This document shows, one piece after another, positions 42,642-51,981 of a DNA stretch of 64,000 nucleotides. The notes beneath the pieces were generated by a model. The model was not told the origin of the DNA. It did no database searches and saw only the letters and a program-made list of their open reading frames with translations. Source of the DNA: Desulfosporosinus meridiei DSM 13257 (GTDB lineage Bacteria; Bacillota; Desulfitobacteriia; Desulfitobacteriales; Desulfitobacteriaceae); the NCBI RefSeq assembly GCF_000231385.2, contig NC_018515.1, forward strand, positions 4,050,501 to 4,114,500. Direction: 5' to 3'. How positions within the stretch are numbered: the first letter of the stretch is position 1; the number at the start of each line of letters is the position of its first letter. Made by a program: the position numbers and the translations under genes.

Positions 42642-44426
42642 TTATCGACCTACAACGCCTGTGCCGTTAATCAATTTATCCAGCATTTCATCCATGGCTG
42701 TCAAAACCCTTGCAGCCGCATTATAGCCTTTTTGAAATCTAATCATATCGGTCATTTCTTCGTCCATATTTACTCCTGATGTGGAGGCTCTGAGATTGGT
42801 TAGATGATTAATTACCGTCTGTTGATTAGTATATAGACGCTGGGCATCTTGGGATTGAATTCCCAAGCCACCAATCATCGATGTGTAAAAGGCATCTAAG
42901 GAAATGTTACCCAGAGTAGCAGAAACATCAGTTTTTAAAGAATTGCCTAACAAAATAGCATTATCTCCACTTGCATTATTACTGGTGGACAAGGAAAAAT
43001 TGTACGTATTATTTATAGCAGGAGCACTAAGTGAAGAAGTGTCGATATTAATAGTCATTCCTTTAAGAGTAAGTTGATATGGACTTGACCCAGTTACATC
43101 TGAGCTCCAATTAGTTCCACCATCAGTAGAGTAGCTAATTCCGCTAACCTTGCCAAGTCCATCAAGGGAAGCAACCTTAACCATGACTGCAGTCGGGGTT
43201 GATCCACCAGTATAAGTACCTGTAACCGTTACCGAAGGTATTTCACTATCAGTGTTTGTAGAACTAGCCGTGACTACCATTCCATTAGCCGCGGTTTTAG
43301 CTGCTAAAATAGCTAATCCAGCTGCTGAATCTGTGATTTCATGATTGACCGTTATCGCATTGAGCCAAGCACCATCCGCAAGAGCACCTGCCCCATTGTA
43401 GTCTGTATTGCTGTCTGCTCCAAAGAAATTGCGCCCGGAGACGTTATCAGTACCGTAACCTGAACGATGCACTGAATTGAAATCCTGCAATAAGAACTTG
43501 CTAACTTTATCCAAACTGGTCATGTATGCAAAAATCCCGGTTGAAGATGAATCCCGAGAATCGAGCAATGCCTTTACTTCCCCATTCGTAAAGTCTACCG
43601 GCGAACCATTGGATGCAATGGTAACTTTGGTAACTTCATAACCAAACGTCGGATCGATAGTTGTTGCTGTACTCAGCTCAGTATGACCGGAATCATTCAC
43701 TAAGTTCAAACTACCGGACTTTATCGTGTATTTCCCCGAACTATCTTCTTGTACAGAAATATTAACGAGCTTCGATAGTTGATCCACGAGTAAATCCCTT
43801 GAGTCGCGCAAATCATTAGCATGGTCGTTGCCCCCTACCTCAGTGAAGGCAATTTGCTGATTAAGTGTATGAATATTTGAGGTAATTTGATTAATACTCT
43901 TCACATCTAATTCAATTGCTGAGTTAATGTTTTCGACCGTATCTTTAAGTTGCTGAGCTGCATGCTGGATGGTATTCACAACCGCAACTCCCTGCTGAGC
44001 TACAGTTGTACGCGCCCCGGAATCGGAAGCATTGGTCGAAAGGGTTTGCCAAGCCGTCCAAAATTTATTAAGCACCGTCTGTACCCCTGTATCCGAAGGC
44101 TCACTAAAGACATCTTCCATTTTGCTTAGGGCTTCACTGCTTGTTTGACTATAGCCAAGAGTTGAGGATTCTTTCCACAATTGTCGATCTGTAAAAGCAT
44201 CTCTGGCTCTCATGATAGACCCGACTGCAACTCCGGCACCCGCTTGATTCTGTCCACGACTACCATAGACCTCGCCTGTCGGGAAGACAGTAACCATATT
44301 GACCCTCTGCCTGGAATAGCCATCTGTACTGGCATTGGCAATGTTATGACCCACCGTATCCAGCCCGGCCTGCTGAGCATATAAACTTCTGGATAATATA
44401 TTTATACCGCCAAAGGTGGAACCCAT
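42642..44426 (-). CDS. flgK: Hook-filament junction protein FlgK (HAP1)
   Basis: A 594-residue junction protein. N-terminus FGGINILSRSLYAQQAGLDTVGHNIANASTDGYSRQRV; C-terminus GVNMDEEMTDMIRFQKGYNAAARVLTAMDEMLDKLIN. Longer than many homologues because of a Ser/Thr-rich centre. It starts four bases after flgN, its chaperone. Confidence 0.95.
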   Translation of the reverse strand: MGSTFGGINILSRSLYAQQAGLDTVGHNIANASTDGYSRQRVNMVTVFPTGEVYGSRGQNQAGAGVAVGSIMRARDAFTDRQLWKESSTLGYSQTSSEALSKMEDVFSEPSDTGVQTVLNKFWTAWQTLSTNASDSGARTTVAQQGVAVVNTIQHAAQQLKDTVENINSAIELDVKSINQITSNIHTLNQQIAFTEVGGNDHANDLRDSRDLLVDQLSKLVNISVQEDSSGKYTIKSGSLNLVNDSGHTELSTATTIDPTFGYEVTKVTIASNGSPVDFTNGEVKALLDSRDSSSTGIFAYMTSLDKVSKFLLQDFNSVHRSGYGTDNVSGRNFFGADSNTDYNGAGALADGAWLNAITVNHEITDSAAGLAILAAKTAANGMVVTASSTNTDSEIPSVTVTGTYTGGSTPTAVMVKVASLDGLGKVSGISYSTDGGTNWSSDVTGSSPYQLTLKGMTINIDTSSLSAPAINNTYNFSLSTSNNASGDNAILLGNSLKTDVSATLGNISLDAFYTSMIGGLGIQSQDAQRLYTNQQTVINHLTNLRASTSGVNMDEEMTDMIRFQKGYNAAARVLTAMDEMLDKLINGTGVVGR

Positions 44427-44430
44427 GCTT

Positions 44431-44913
44431 TCAAATCCTCCAATCCATAAGATGTCGTTTCTTCGTCATGTCATTCGTTTTCTGGCCTGGATATGTATAA
44501 GTGTTACTCTCTTGATGTGTCATAAGTTCCACTGTATAGTCGACAATCTTCATTGCCTGTCGGAGAAGTAGGGAGTTAATCTCATGAATTTCTTGTAGTT
44601 GAGCAACTACATGGTCAAGATCATGTCTAATTCTATCTAAAGGTGGATAGTAATCCGCAAGTTCGGCTAAAGTCAGATCTTCAGGTTTTTTATCTAGTTC
44701 CTGCCCTATTTGTTCAGCCCACAAGAGACGTTCTTTCTCCAGTAGATTAACCTTGCTGATGAAGGCCTCTTCCTGTGCTGTTACCGATTCAATTTCAAGC
44801 AGATTATTTTCTACTAATGCTTTTCGTTTAAGTTCTTCAAGTGTCATAAGTTCCTTGTAGAGTTCAACTTGTCGCTCTAAATTTTTATTTAAATTTCGAA
44901 GTGCTTCAGACAC
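44431..44913 (-). CDS. flgN: Flagellar chaperone FlgN
   Basis: A 160-residue helical protein of the FlgN family (LNKNLERQVELYKELMTLEELKRKALVENNLLEIESVTAQEE). It escorts FlgK and FlgL for export. The last 25 residues (Thr/Tyr/Lys-rich) are probably disordered. Position between flgM and flgK is standard. Confidence 0.85.
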   Translation of the reverse strand: MSEALRNLNKNLERQVELYKELMTLEELKRKALVENNLLEIESVTAQEEAFISKVNLLEKERLLWAEQIGQELDKKPEDLTLAELADYYPPLDRIRHDLDHVVAQLQEIHEINSLLLRQAMKIVDYTVELMTHQESNTYTYPGQKTNDMTKKRHLMDWRI

Positions 44914-44941
44914 GGAAATCTCCCCCTCTGAATTGATAACT

Positions 44942-45220
44942 TTAGTCTTTTTGATAGGCCCTTAATAATATTTCAGCTATCCGTTGCCCGTCTGCTTGAA
45001 ACTCTCCTCGATCGATCTGTTCTGATAAGGCGCTTACTTTCTCCTCCCGAACAGAGGGTATCTCTTTAGCCTTTTGCAGTAAGGACTGAAAAACTTGTGC
45101 TTTATCTGAAACGGCAATCTTATCCGCCTCAGAAGCAGTCGTTTTGTTTTGAACTTGTTTCAATCGATTAGCAGCTTGAATCCCGCCTACAGGGGCCATA
45201 GATGTCCGGTCTATTTTCAT
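44942..45220 (-). CDS. flgM: Anti-sigma factor FlgM
   Basis: A 92-residue FlgM. The C-terminal half (VSDKAQVFQSLLQKAKEIPSVREEKVSALSEQIDRGEFQ) is the SigD-binding region; the N-terminal half is unstructured, as needed for export. FlgM is secreted after hook completion, freeing SigD. I chose the ATG at 45220 with GGAGTG upstream; a GTG three codons earlier overlaps that RBS. Confidence 0.92.
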   Translation of the reverse strand: MKIDRTSMAPVGGIQAANRLKQVQNKTTASEADKIAVSDKAQVFQSLLQKAKEIPSVREEKVSALSEQIDRGEFQADGQRIAEILLRAYQKD

Positions 45221-45252
45221 TTTGCTCACTCCAAATACATACTCTTATTCTT

Positions 45253-45279
45253 ATATCGTAGATCCCCTTAAAAAACTAA
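45253..45279 (-). promoter_or_regulatory. SigD-type promoter for flgM
   Basis: Minus strand: TTAG (45279-45276), 15-nt spacer, TACGATAT (45260-45253). The -10-like box matches GCCGATAT at six of eight positions; the -35-like box is weaker. It drives the flgM-flgN-flgK-flgL group, giving FlgM feedback on SigD. Confidence 0.6.
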
Positions 45280-45513
45280 AGAGGAACTTTTGTTTTTCTA
45301 TGTAATATTTTCGGTGGAGGGAAAGAGTGCTAGCTGCGCTACAGTATTTCTTGTATAATTAAGTAAGTTCGTGTCGAGAATTTATCATTCCCAAACAAAG
45401 GCAATAAGTAAGCTCCATGCATAATTGAAAGTTACTTCCGAGATTAAAGACTTGCAATTTTAGCTGAGTAGCGGATACTCCCTACTTACAAACAAACTAG
45501 TAAAATTAGGGAC

Positions 45514-45541
45514 TAAAGTTCCCCCCCCAAATTGACGATAT
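45514..45541 (+). promoter_or_regulatory. SigD-type promoter for motAB with C8 spacer tract
   Basis: TAAA (45514-45517), 16-nt spacer, GACGATAT (45534-45541): seven of eight match to GCCGATAT. The spacer contains a run of eight C (45521-45528), which makes the spacer length prone to slippage. Confidence 0.75.
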
Positions 45542-45621
45542 AATTTAGAGTAGGTTTTCTAAATTCTAATTTTAACCTTCCCAAAATCCAATTTTGCCAA
45601 ACACCTACTTAAATAATCAGC

Positions 45622-45697
45622 AAGGGAGGTCAGCCACAATTCCTTATCTTCCTACTAAGCTCTCTATAATTAAGGCTTTTGTGGCAACAGCAACATG
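45622..45697 (+). promoter_or_regulatory. motA RBS separated from its start codon by a hairpin
   Basis: AAGGGAGG (45622-45629) is a strong RBS but lies 65 nt before the motA ATG, and no RBS is nearer. Between them GCCACAA (45633-45639) pairs with TTGTGGC (45679-45685), and CCTTA (45642-45646) with TAAGG (45671-45675). Folding leaves about 12 unpaired bases between RBS and ATG. Confidence 0.55.
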
Positions 45698-46510
45698 GAT
45701 TTATCGACTATATTAGGTATCATCGTAGGTTTCGGGTGTCTGATCATCGGCTATATACTGGAAGGCGGAAGCGTAAGTTCCCTAGGGGGCTTTTCCGCTG
45801 CCATGATCGTCTTTGGGGGAACAGCCGGGGCTGTTATCATTAGCTTTCCTCTCTCCAACCTTAAGAACCTCCCTAAATGGATAAAGCTTGCCTTTACTTC
45901 TCAAACCTTCGGAACCGAAGAAGCCTATGAGACTTTGTTAAGGTTTTCAGAAAAGGCTCGCCGGGAAGGCTTACTCAGTCTGGAGCATGAACTGGAAATT
46001 GTAACAGATCGCTTTACTCACCAAGGCATGCAGCTGGTCATAGATGGGACAGACCCGGAAATAACTCGCGAGATCTTAGAATCTAATATCAATATATTAG
46101 AGAAAAGGCATAAGGTCGGAATCTCAGTATTCGAAGCTGCCGGAGGATATAGTCCCACAATGGGAATCATCGGGACAGTTATGGGTCTCGTCATGGTATT
46201 AGGAAATCTTTCAGACCCGGAAGCACTCTCCCACTCTATCGCTGCAGCTTTTATTGCTACTCTTTATGGGGTTGCCTCAGCGAACCTTTTATGGCTTCCT
46301 ATAGCAACAAAGCTAAAAATGAAGGACAAAGCAGAGGTAGCGGCAATGGAGATGGTTCTGGACGGTATTCTCTCAATTCAAGCTGGACAAAATCCTGCTA
46401 TTCTCAAAGAAAAACTAAGAACCCATATGGGTTCTACTCCGGCCTCTATGGAAAAAGTTAAAGAAGGTTCAGCCGAGCGCAGACGTGCAGCTGTAAGCGA
46501 AAGCCGATGA
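45695..46510 (+). CDS. motA: Flagellar motor stator protein MotA
   Basis: A 271-residue stator with four transmembrane helices. The N-terminus MDLSTILGIIVGFGCLIIGY and the conserved SPTMGIIGTVMGLVMVL are diagnostic. The cytoplasmic loop (about 65-150) contacts FliG. Together with MotB it conducts protons or sodium. The start is fixed by the N-terminal family sequence although no RBS lies close by. The stop overlaps the motB ATG (ATGA). Confidence 0.95.
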   Translation: MDLSTILGIIVGFGCLIIGYILEGGSVSSLGGFSAAMIVFGGTAGAVIISFPLSNLKNLPKWIKLAFTSQTFGTEEAYETLLRFSEKARREGLLSLEHELEIVTDRFTHQGMQLVIDGTDPEITREILESNINILEKRHKVGISVFEAAGGYSPTMGIIGTVMGLVMVLGNLSDPEALSHSIAAAFIATLYGVASANLLWLPIATKLKMKDKAEVAAMEMVLDGILSIQAGQNPAILKEKLRTHMGSTPASMEKVKEGSAERRRAAVSESR

Positions 46511-47364
46511 GGAGAAACCGCGAACCCGAAGCAGAGAAGGAGAATAGCGAACGGTGGCTGCTTACCTATTCCGACTTAATTACTCTTTTAATGATTTTCT
46601 TTGTGGTACTTTATTCAATGAGCAAAGTAGACGCCGATCGATTCCAAGCTATTGCAGAATCACTAAACAAAGCCCTGGGTGGAGGGATTCCGGCAAAAAT
46701 GGAAATGGCTGACAGTCCCGTCGGCCCATCAATCTTTACTACCGGAAGCCCTTCCTCAAACTCCACAGTTCCGGGAAAGGATACAGATCCGGACAACACC
46801 ACGAATGCAGATTCTGACAACACTAACGGTGAAAATATCAGTACCGGCCAGGGAAATAACGAAGCAGAAACCATGAGCATTGAAGGGATTAAAGCAAAGC
46901 TGGACAAGTTTGCCGCAGATAACGGAATTCAGACGAAGCTTGTTTCTTCCATGGAAGAACGTGGTCTTGTGGTAAGTATCCAGGAAACCTTACTTTTCGA
47001 AAGTGGTTCCGCGGATATTAATGCTAAGGCCCGTGATATTTTGAGGAATATTTCTACAGTTCTGGCCTCAGCTCCTAACCAAATTCGTGTAGAAGGACAT
47101 ACGGATAATGTTCCGATCCACACCGCCCAATTTCCCAGCAATTGGGAACTTTCCGTCATTCGGGCGACCAACGTTGTCCAGATTTTGCAGAATGAAGGAA
47201 TCCGCCCCAGCAGACTCTCCGCAGCAGGTTATGGAGAATATCGGCCTATTGCTTTAAATGATAATGCCGAAGGCCATGGCAAAAACCGCCGTATTGACTT
47301 GATTATTCTGCGCTCTAAATATGACATTACCGAACCAACCAAAACTGCAGCTCCTACACCATAA
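46507..47364 (+). CDS. motB: Flagellar motor stator protein MotB
   Basis: A 285-residue protein: one transmembrane helix with the ion-binding Asp23 (LLTYSDLITLLMIFF), a low-complexity Asn/Asp/Thr-rich linker (about 70-125), and an OmpA/MotB peptidoglycan-binding domain (IRVEGHTDNVPIH; NWELSVIRATNVVQIL; GKNRRIDLIIL). Overlaps motA by four bases. Confidence 0.95.
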   Translation: MRRNREPEAEKENSERWLLTYSDLITLLMIFFVVLYSMSKVDADRFQAIAESLNKALGGGIPAKMEMADSPVGPSIFTTGSPSSNSTVPGKDTDPDNTTNADSDNTNGENISTGQGNNEAETMSIEGIKAKLDKFAADNGIQTKLVSSMEERGLVVSIQETLLFESGSADINAKARDILRNISTVLASAPNQIRVEGHTDNVPIHTAQFPSNWELSVIRATNVVQILQNEGIRPSRLSAAGYGEYRPIALNDNAEGHGKNRRIDLIILRSKYDITEPTKTAAPTP

Positions 47365-47433
47365 CTTCATTATGGCTTTAGGATCTTCTACCCCTTTGGA
47401 AGGTTAATTTTATTAACACTCTACAAAAAGTAA

Positions 47434-47540
47434 ACTTGTTCAGCTAAAGCTGAACATAGGGTCTTCCGTAGGGGATTCAACCAGATTCCACCCTCGCGTA
47501 GATGGAAAACAGAACACCCACTTACAAGAGTGGGTGTCTC
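47434..47540 (-). ncRNA. Repeat copy 2 within a multi-hairpin, possibly transcribed, element
   Basis: Between motB and the convergent peptidase gene the minus strand can form three hairpins: ACACCCACT/AGTGGGTGT (47514-47537), a TTCCA/TGGAA stem, and GTTCAGCT/AGCTGAAC (47438-47455), the last followed by AAGTTTACTTTTTG. The final part (47434-47465) repeats 31265-31296. It may serve as the peptidase terminator, or be a small RNA or a non-autonomous mobile element. Confidence 0.4.
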
Positions 47541-47574
47541 GAATTTGATGTCATACATTTAGCTCCTTGCGTTC

Positions 47575-48609
47575 CTAAAAGGCCAGCAAATGAACCGCCC
47601 TATACATCAACTCTGAAGCTAAACTAATTTGCTCATGCTTTAACAAAGCTATGGTGTCTTCAGGGGTATGATTTTTATACAGCCAGTCCTTAGCCATCAG
47701 AGTTACAGCCGGAATATTCGCTGATGCAAAGCTTATTGAATCACTATTATGGCCTGCCGGTGGAGTTAATATTGCGCTAGCCCCACACTCGGAGGCGGCT
47801 TGGCGAATCGCTTTGACAGCTATATTCTCACCGTCCCCCCAGAGGGCAAAATTTCCAACCATTCCATTTCCAACTGAGTCTGCGTTTAAGACAGCTTGGA
47901 TCTGAGTTAGAGGAAACGTCGGAGATTGAACAAAGGCCTGAGAACCAATAAACCCCATTTCCTCCGCGCTCCAAAAGGCGATGACAATCGTACGTTTCGG
48001 GATAATTTCTTCACGCAGGATTCGCCTCATGACATCCAGTACGCACCCGACGCCGGAAGCGTTATCATTGGCTCCCGGATAAAGTTTTCCTTCAAAAACT
48101 CCCAGATGATCATAATGAGCTGAAATCAGGATTATCTCCTCAGTTTTTTCGCCCATTAACCCTCCGATCAGGTTGACACTTGGGCTTCTGAGTGTTTTAT
48201 TATTTCCGGGTCTAAAGGTTAATCTGCCATTAACTCGAGTTTCCAATACCGGAGGAATCGTGTAGGTATAAACAAAGCCTGTATTCGAGTCCCCCATGGG
48301 GCGCAGACCCAGCATACTTAACTGCGAGGCTAAATACTCCGCAGCTTTTGCCTCGCCCACGGAGCCTGCCTTACGGCCTTCCATATCCGGTGCCGTTAAA
48401 ACATGGATATCATCCATGGCCGTTCGATTCAGGATTTCTAAATCAACCTTGCTTTCCGGTTTACTCGCGGCAGGACGCCATAATTCAACAGGCGGACGCC
48501 CAAGTCTCTTCTTGATAGTTCCTCCAACTGACGTCGGTAAAAAACTCCACGGCAACATTACAGCACCAAGACCAAATAATACTTTTAAAAAAGCTCTACG
48601 CGTCTGCAT
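47575..48609 (-). CDS. Tat-exported M28-family metallopeptidase
   Basis: A 344-residue peptidase. The N-terminus MQTRRAFLKVLFGLGAVMLPW is a classic twin-arginine signal (T-R-R-A-F-L-K). Zinc-site motifs of family M28 are present: ISAHYDHLG (His, Asp), GANDNASGV (Asp), SAEEMGFIGS (Glu-Glu), NADSVGN (Asp) and GHNSDSISF (His region). M28 enzymes are aminopeptidases acting outside the cytoplasm. The ATG at 48609 follows GAAAGGA; the longer upstream frame overlaps yaaR and has no RBS. It faces yaaR head to head. Confidence 0.85.
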   Translation of the reverse strand: MQTRRAFLKVLFGLGAVMLPWSFLPTSVGGTIKKRLGRPPVELWRPAASKPESKVDLEILNRTAMDDIHVLTAPDMEGRKAGSVGEAKAAEYLASQLSMLGLRPMGDSNTGFVYTYTIPPVLETRVNGRLTFRPGNNKTLRSPSVNLIGGLMGEKTEEIILISAHYDHLGVFEGKLYPGANDNASGVGCVLDVMRRILREEIIPKRTIVIAFWSAEEMGFIGSQAFVQSPTFPLTQIQAVLNADSVGNGMVGNFALWGDGENIAVKAIRQAASECGASAILTPPAGHNSDSISFASANIPAVTLMAKDWLYKNHTPEDTIALLKHEQISLASELMYRAVHLLAF

Positions 48610-48640
48610 ATTAATCCTTTCATTAAAGAGGAGAATGACC

Positions 48641-49078
48641 ATGTCTTTACGCATCAATTCCCCACATCAAACTCAGACTACCAATCTTGACTCTGCAAGC
48701 TCCTCAGAACGAAGTAATGACTTTAGCAACGTTCTGTCTCAAACTCAAAAAATTAACCGCCTTGAACTCCAATCCTTTCTGGGTCGACTTGAAACCCAAG
48801 GAAAAAAACTAGCTCATTCTCTTTCTATCCGAGATCTTAAAGATTTTCAGGATATGGTTAAGTCCTTTCTTCGCTCGACCTTTGGACAAAGCCGCAAAAT
48901 GCAGGAAGAGACTTCTTGGGATTATCAGGGGCGGCCTAAGGTTATGGCGAGAATCGGAAAAATTGATCAAGTATTAGATGAACTGGGAAAACAGCTTCTT
49001 GATGAACAATCAGAACCCCTGGAAATCCTTACTAAAATTGACGAAATTCGTGGTATGATCATTGACCTTTTCGCCTGA
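48641..49078 (+). CDS. YaaR family protein (DUF327)
   Basis: A 145-residue YaaR protein (LELQSFLGRLETQGKKLAHSLSIRDLKDFQDMVKSFLRSTF). Function is unknown; homologues occur across Firmicutes, often near motility or DNA metabolism genes. The ATG at 48641 has AGAGGAG seven bases upstream; the much longer open frame upstream is the antisense of the peptidase gene. Confidence 0.82.
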   Translation: MSLRINSPHQTQTTNLDSASSSERSNDFSNVLSQTQKINRLELQSFLGRLETQGKKLAHSLSIRDLKDFQDMVKSFLRSTFGQSRKMQEETSWDYQGRPKVMARIGKIDQVLDELGKQLLDEQSEPLEILTKIDEIRGMIIDLFA

Positions 49079-49160
49079 CAATCCTTTATATTAATTCGCT
49101 GTAAAACCCAAAAATCATTTTTTATTAAGCTTCAATAATATGGAAAGAGGTGTAACCCCT

Positions 49161-49949
49161 ATGTCGCAACCAGCAATAGCCAATACCTACGAAGATTTTA
49201 TTAAAGGGTTTCACCCTAAGAGTGGCTTAGACCTTAAGTTTTATAAGCAAAATCAGATGCAACGTCGAATTCTAAGCTTTATGAATTCTCATGGTCACCC
49301 TACCTATCCCGAGTTTTTAAAAGCTCTCAATGCTGATCCGGTTTTATATGACGCCTTTTTTAAACACTTAACCATTAACGTCTCTCAATTTTTCAGAGAT
49401 GCAACTCAATGGAAAACCTTACGGGAAACCATAATCCCTTTGTTAGTCAAAAGCAGACCTTCCTTAAAACTCTGGAGCGCAGGATGTTCAAGCGGACAGG
49501 AGCCCTACTCTTTAGCCATAACCATGATGGAATACTTCTCGGCAAGTAAGTTTAGCATACTGGGTACGGATATCGATGTCAATGTGCTGAAACAGGCTAA
49601 AGATGGAGTCTATAAACAAAACGATTTTGCAAGCACCCCGCCGGAATTCTTGCAGAAATATTTCACTCCATCTGACAAAGGGCAGCAAATTAAAGAATCT
49701 GTCAAACGCCAAGTCACTTTCCAACATCAAAACTTACTAACAGATCGTTTCCAAACTGACTTCGACTTCATCGCTTGCCGCAATGTGGTTATCTACTTCA
49801 CGGAAGAAGCCAAAGAAATGCTTTATAAAAAGTTTACCGACTCCTTGCGCCCCGGAGGAATCCTCTTTACCGGCAGTACGGAACATCTCTTCGGACTAAA
49901 TCATCTGGGCCTCAAACCGGTCTCCTCCTTCTTCTATCAAAAACAATAG
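49161..49949 (+). CDS. cheR: Chemoreceptor methyltransferase CheR
   Basis: A 262-residue CheR. It has the N-terminal helical domain and a SAM-binding domain with LKLWSAGCSSGQEPYSLA, ILGTDIDVNVL and DFIACRNVVIYF. It methylates receptor glutamates, opposing CheB. Start placed at the ATG after AAAGAGGTG. It is separated from the other che genes, which lie in the fla/che operon, and follows yaaR. Confidence 0.94.
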   Translation: MSQPAIANTYEDFIKGFHPKSGLDLKFYKQNQMQRRILSFMNSHGHPTYPEFLKALNADPVLYDAFFKHLTINVSQFFRDATQWKTLRETIIPLLVKSRPSLKLWSAGCSSGQEPYSLAITMMEYFSASKFSILGTDIDVNVLKQAKDGVYKQNDFASTPPEFLQKYFTPSDKGQQIKESVKRQVTFQHQNLLTDRFQTDFDFIACRNVVIYFTEEAKEMLYKKFTDSLRPGGILFTGSTEHLFGLNHLGLKPVSSFFYQKQ

Positions 49950-49973
49950 CGGCTCATGTTAAGTAAACCAAAT

Positions 49974-50005
49974 GGAGAGAGTGCTGACAAGTAAGCACTC
50001 TCTCC
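49974..50005. terminator. Bidirectional terminator between cheR and the chemoreceptor gene
   Basis: A 12-bp perfect stem (GGAGAGAGTGCT / AGCACTCTCTCC) with an eight-base loop, followed by TTTGC on the plus strand. It lies between two convergent genes. Confidence 0.8.
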
Positions 50006-50051
50006 TTTGCTATTTGAAATATTTTATCAAATAATTCTGTTCTGTTTTGCA

Positions 50052-51981
50052 TCATACTTGAAATCTCTCGCCAAGTTCTTTAAGTCTCTCGGCCATTTCA
50101 TGGAGACCACTAATTGATCCGGCAACTTCTTGAACCGATGCCGACTGTTGTTCAGTGGCGGCTGCAATAGTCTGAGCATTATAAGATACCTGCTCCACAT
50201 TCTTTTCAGATAATGCGATTGTCTCGACAACCTCTTCGCTTTCCGTGGCCAATTGTTTGGTTTCAGTCGTAATATTCTTAGCTTTATCTGTCACTAATAA
50301 GGCCGCTTCTTGAATCTCCACAAAGGATCGTCCAGCATTTTTTACCAGCTTAGCGCCTTCTGCAATTGCACCAGCTTCGGTTAAGATGGATTTGGTAACA
50401 TTTTCCATCTCATTCTGGATCTCACTGACGATTGTTTTAATTTCCTTCGCAGCCTCAGTGGCTCCTTCAGCAAGTTGCCGCACTTCCTCTGCCACTACAG
50501 AAAACCCTCGCCCATTCTCACCGGCTCTCGCTGCCTCTATAGCAGCATTTAAGGCAAGAAGATTCGTCTGTGCAGCTATCCCGGCAATTACTTCAGTGAT
50601 TTGACCAACTTTCTGAGAATTGTTTTCGAGGAGAATAACTTCATTCTCCATGGCTTTGGATTGGCTTAAAATTGTGTTCATTTGACTAACCGCAGATTCT
50701 ATCTTTTGAACACCGGAATCAGCTTTTTGAGCCGTCTGATTGGATAATTCATAAACCCCTTGTGAATTACCGGAAATCCCTCTGATTCCTTCGGTCATCC
50801 TCTTCACTGAATCTGCCATAAGTTTAGTGTTAGCTTGAACATGTTGAACCATGGAAGCTACCCCTTGAACACCATTGGTAATTTCTTCGCTTGCCTTCGC
50901 CAAATAATCGATGTTTGTCGAAAACTGTCCCGTCGACAGAGCTAACTCTTCTGAACTCGCATTTGTCCCCTGAATGTGAGCCCTTAATCCAACAATCATT
51001 TCATTATAGGCCTTTAACATTTCTCCAATTTCGCCTTTTGCATCCACTTTGTGTTCATGTCGGAAATCTCCAGCGGCTACTTCTTTCAAAAGTTGAGATG
51101 TTATAACAATAGGTTTAATCATTGACCCTGCTGCAATATGCCCGATTATGGCTGCCAATAGAGTGCTGGCAATTAAGATACCGATTGATATTCTCAATAA
51201 ATCATTCCGTGCTGCCATGCTCTCATTGGCTTTAATTGTGATTGCATACTGCCCGATTTCCTCATCATTAATATCCTTCAACGGGGCATAACTTGTCAGA
51301 TAGGACTCACCATTCTGGCTGTAATGCGAGACTGAGCCATTAGTCCCCCCTTCGGAAAATGCTTCATTGGTAGATAATTTTCCCCCATTATTTACGGTCA
51401 CGGATATTTCTGCACCGGTCAATTGCTTAACTGTTTCTATTTGTTCCTCGGTAAGGTAGTGACCGAATACGATATAGCCCGCTTTTTCTCCAGTCCCCTT
51501 GTTTTTGAAGAACCTGAGCTACACCGACAAAAGCTAATCCTTTTTGAGCTTGATAGATTCCGGATAATATCTTTTCACCAGATTCTGCCCTTCTGAGGAG
51601 GGGATGATTAGTTATATCACCGGAATAACTCTCCTCCCCAAAAGAATTCAGGATTGTACCCCTTGCATCTGCAGTAAATCCAAAATCAACCTCAAAATCA
51701 TCCGCTGCAATGTTTACATTTTCGACAATCCAAGAGACATCTTTTGTTTGAAAAGCTGCAAAGGATTCATCCCAAAAACCATAAGTCTTTACAGCTTGCT
51801 CCATGTTTCGGCCGATAACCGACATGGTTTTGGATGAGGCCTGGGCAGCAAAGGTGGCTTGTTCATGCTCAGTTTTAGATAAATCATTATTGACTGCCCA
51901 ATATGTAATTCCGCCCCCGATTATGACAGGAATTAAGGCAAAGGCTATTAAAACAAGAAATATTCTAACTCTAATAGACAT
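50052..51981 (-). pseudogene. Methyl-accepting chemotaxis protein interrupted by a frameshift
   Basis: Two frames together form one receptor. The first (51981-51427) encodes TM1, then a CHASE4-like sensor domain (TYGFWDESFAAFQTKDVSWIVENV). The second (continuing to 50052) encodes the rest of the sensor, TM2, a HAMP domain and a complete signalling domain ([19 protein letters not shown]). The reading frame changes between 51518 and 51490, near the runs CAAAAAC, GGGG and GAGAAAAAG. Reading one base fewer there restores [19 protein letters not shown]. This is either a sequencing error, a recent mutation or a phase-variable switch. The signalling half has no start of its own beyond an internal TTG. 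Confidence 0.85.

Larger units (their letters stand above)
45221..45694. other. Divergent control region between flgM and motA
   Basis: A 474-bp gap with a SigD promoter on each strand: for flgM at 45253-45279 and for motA at 45514-45541. The middle (about 45300-45510) has no ORF and no clear structure. The motA leader is about 145 nt long and contains a separated RBS (45622-45629) and a hairpin. Confidence 0.6.
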
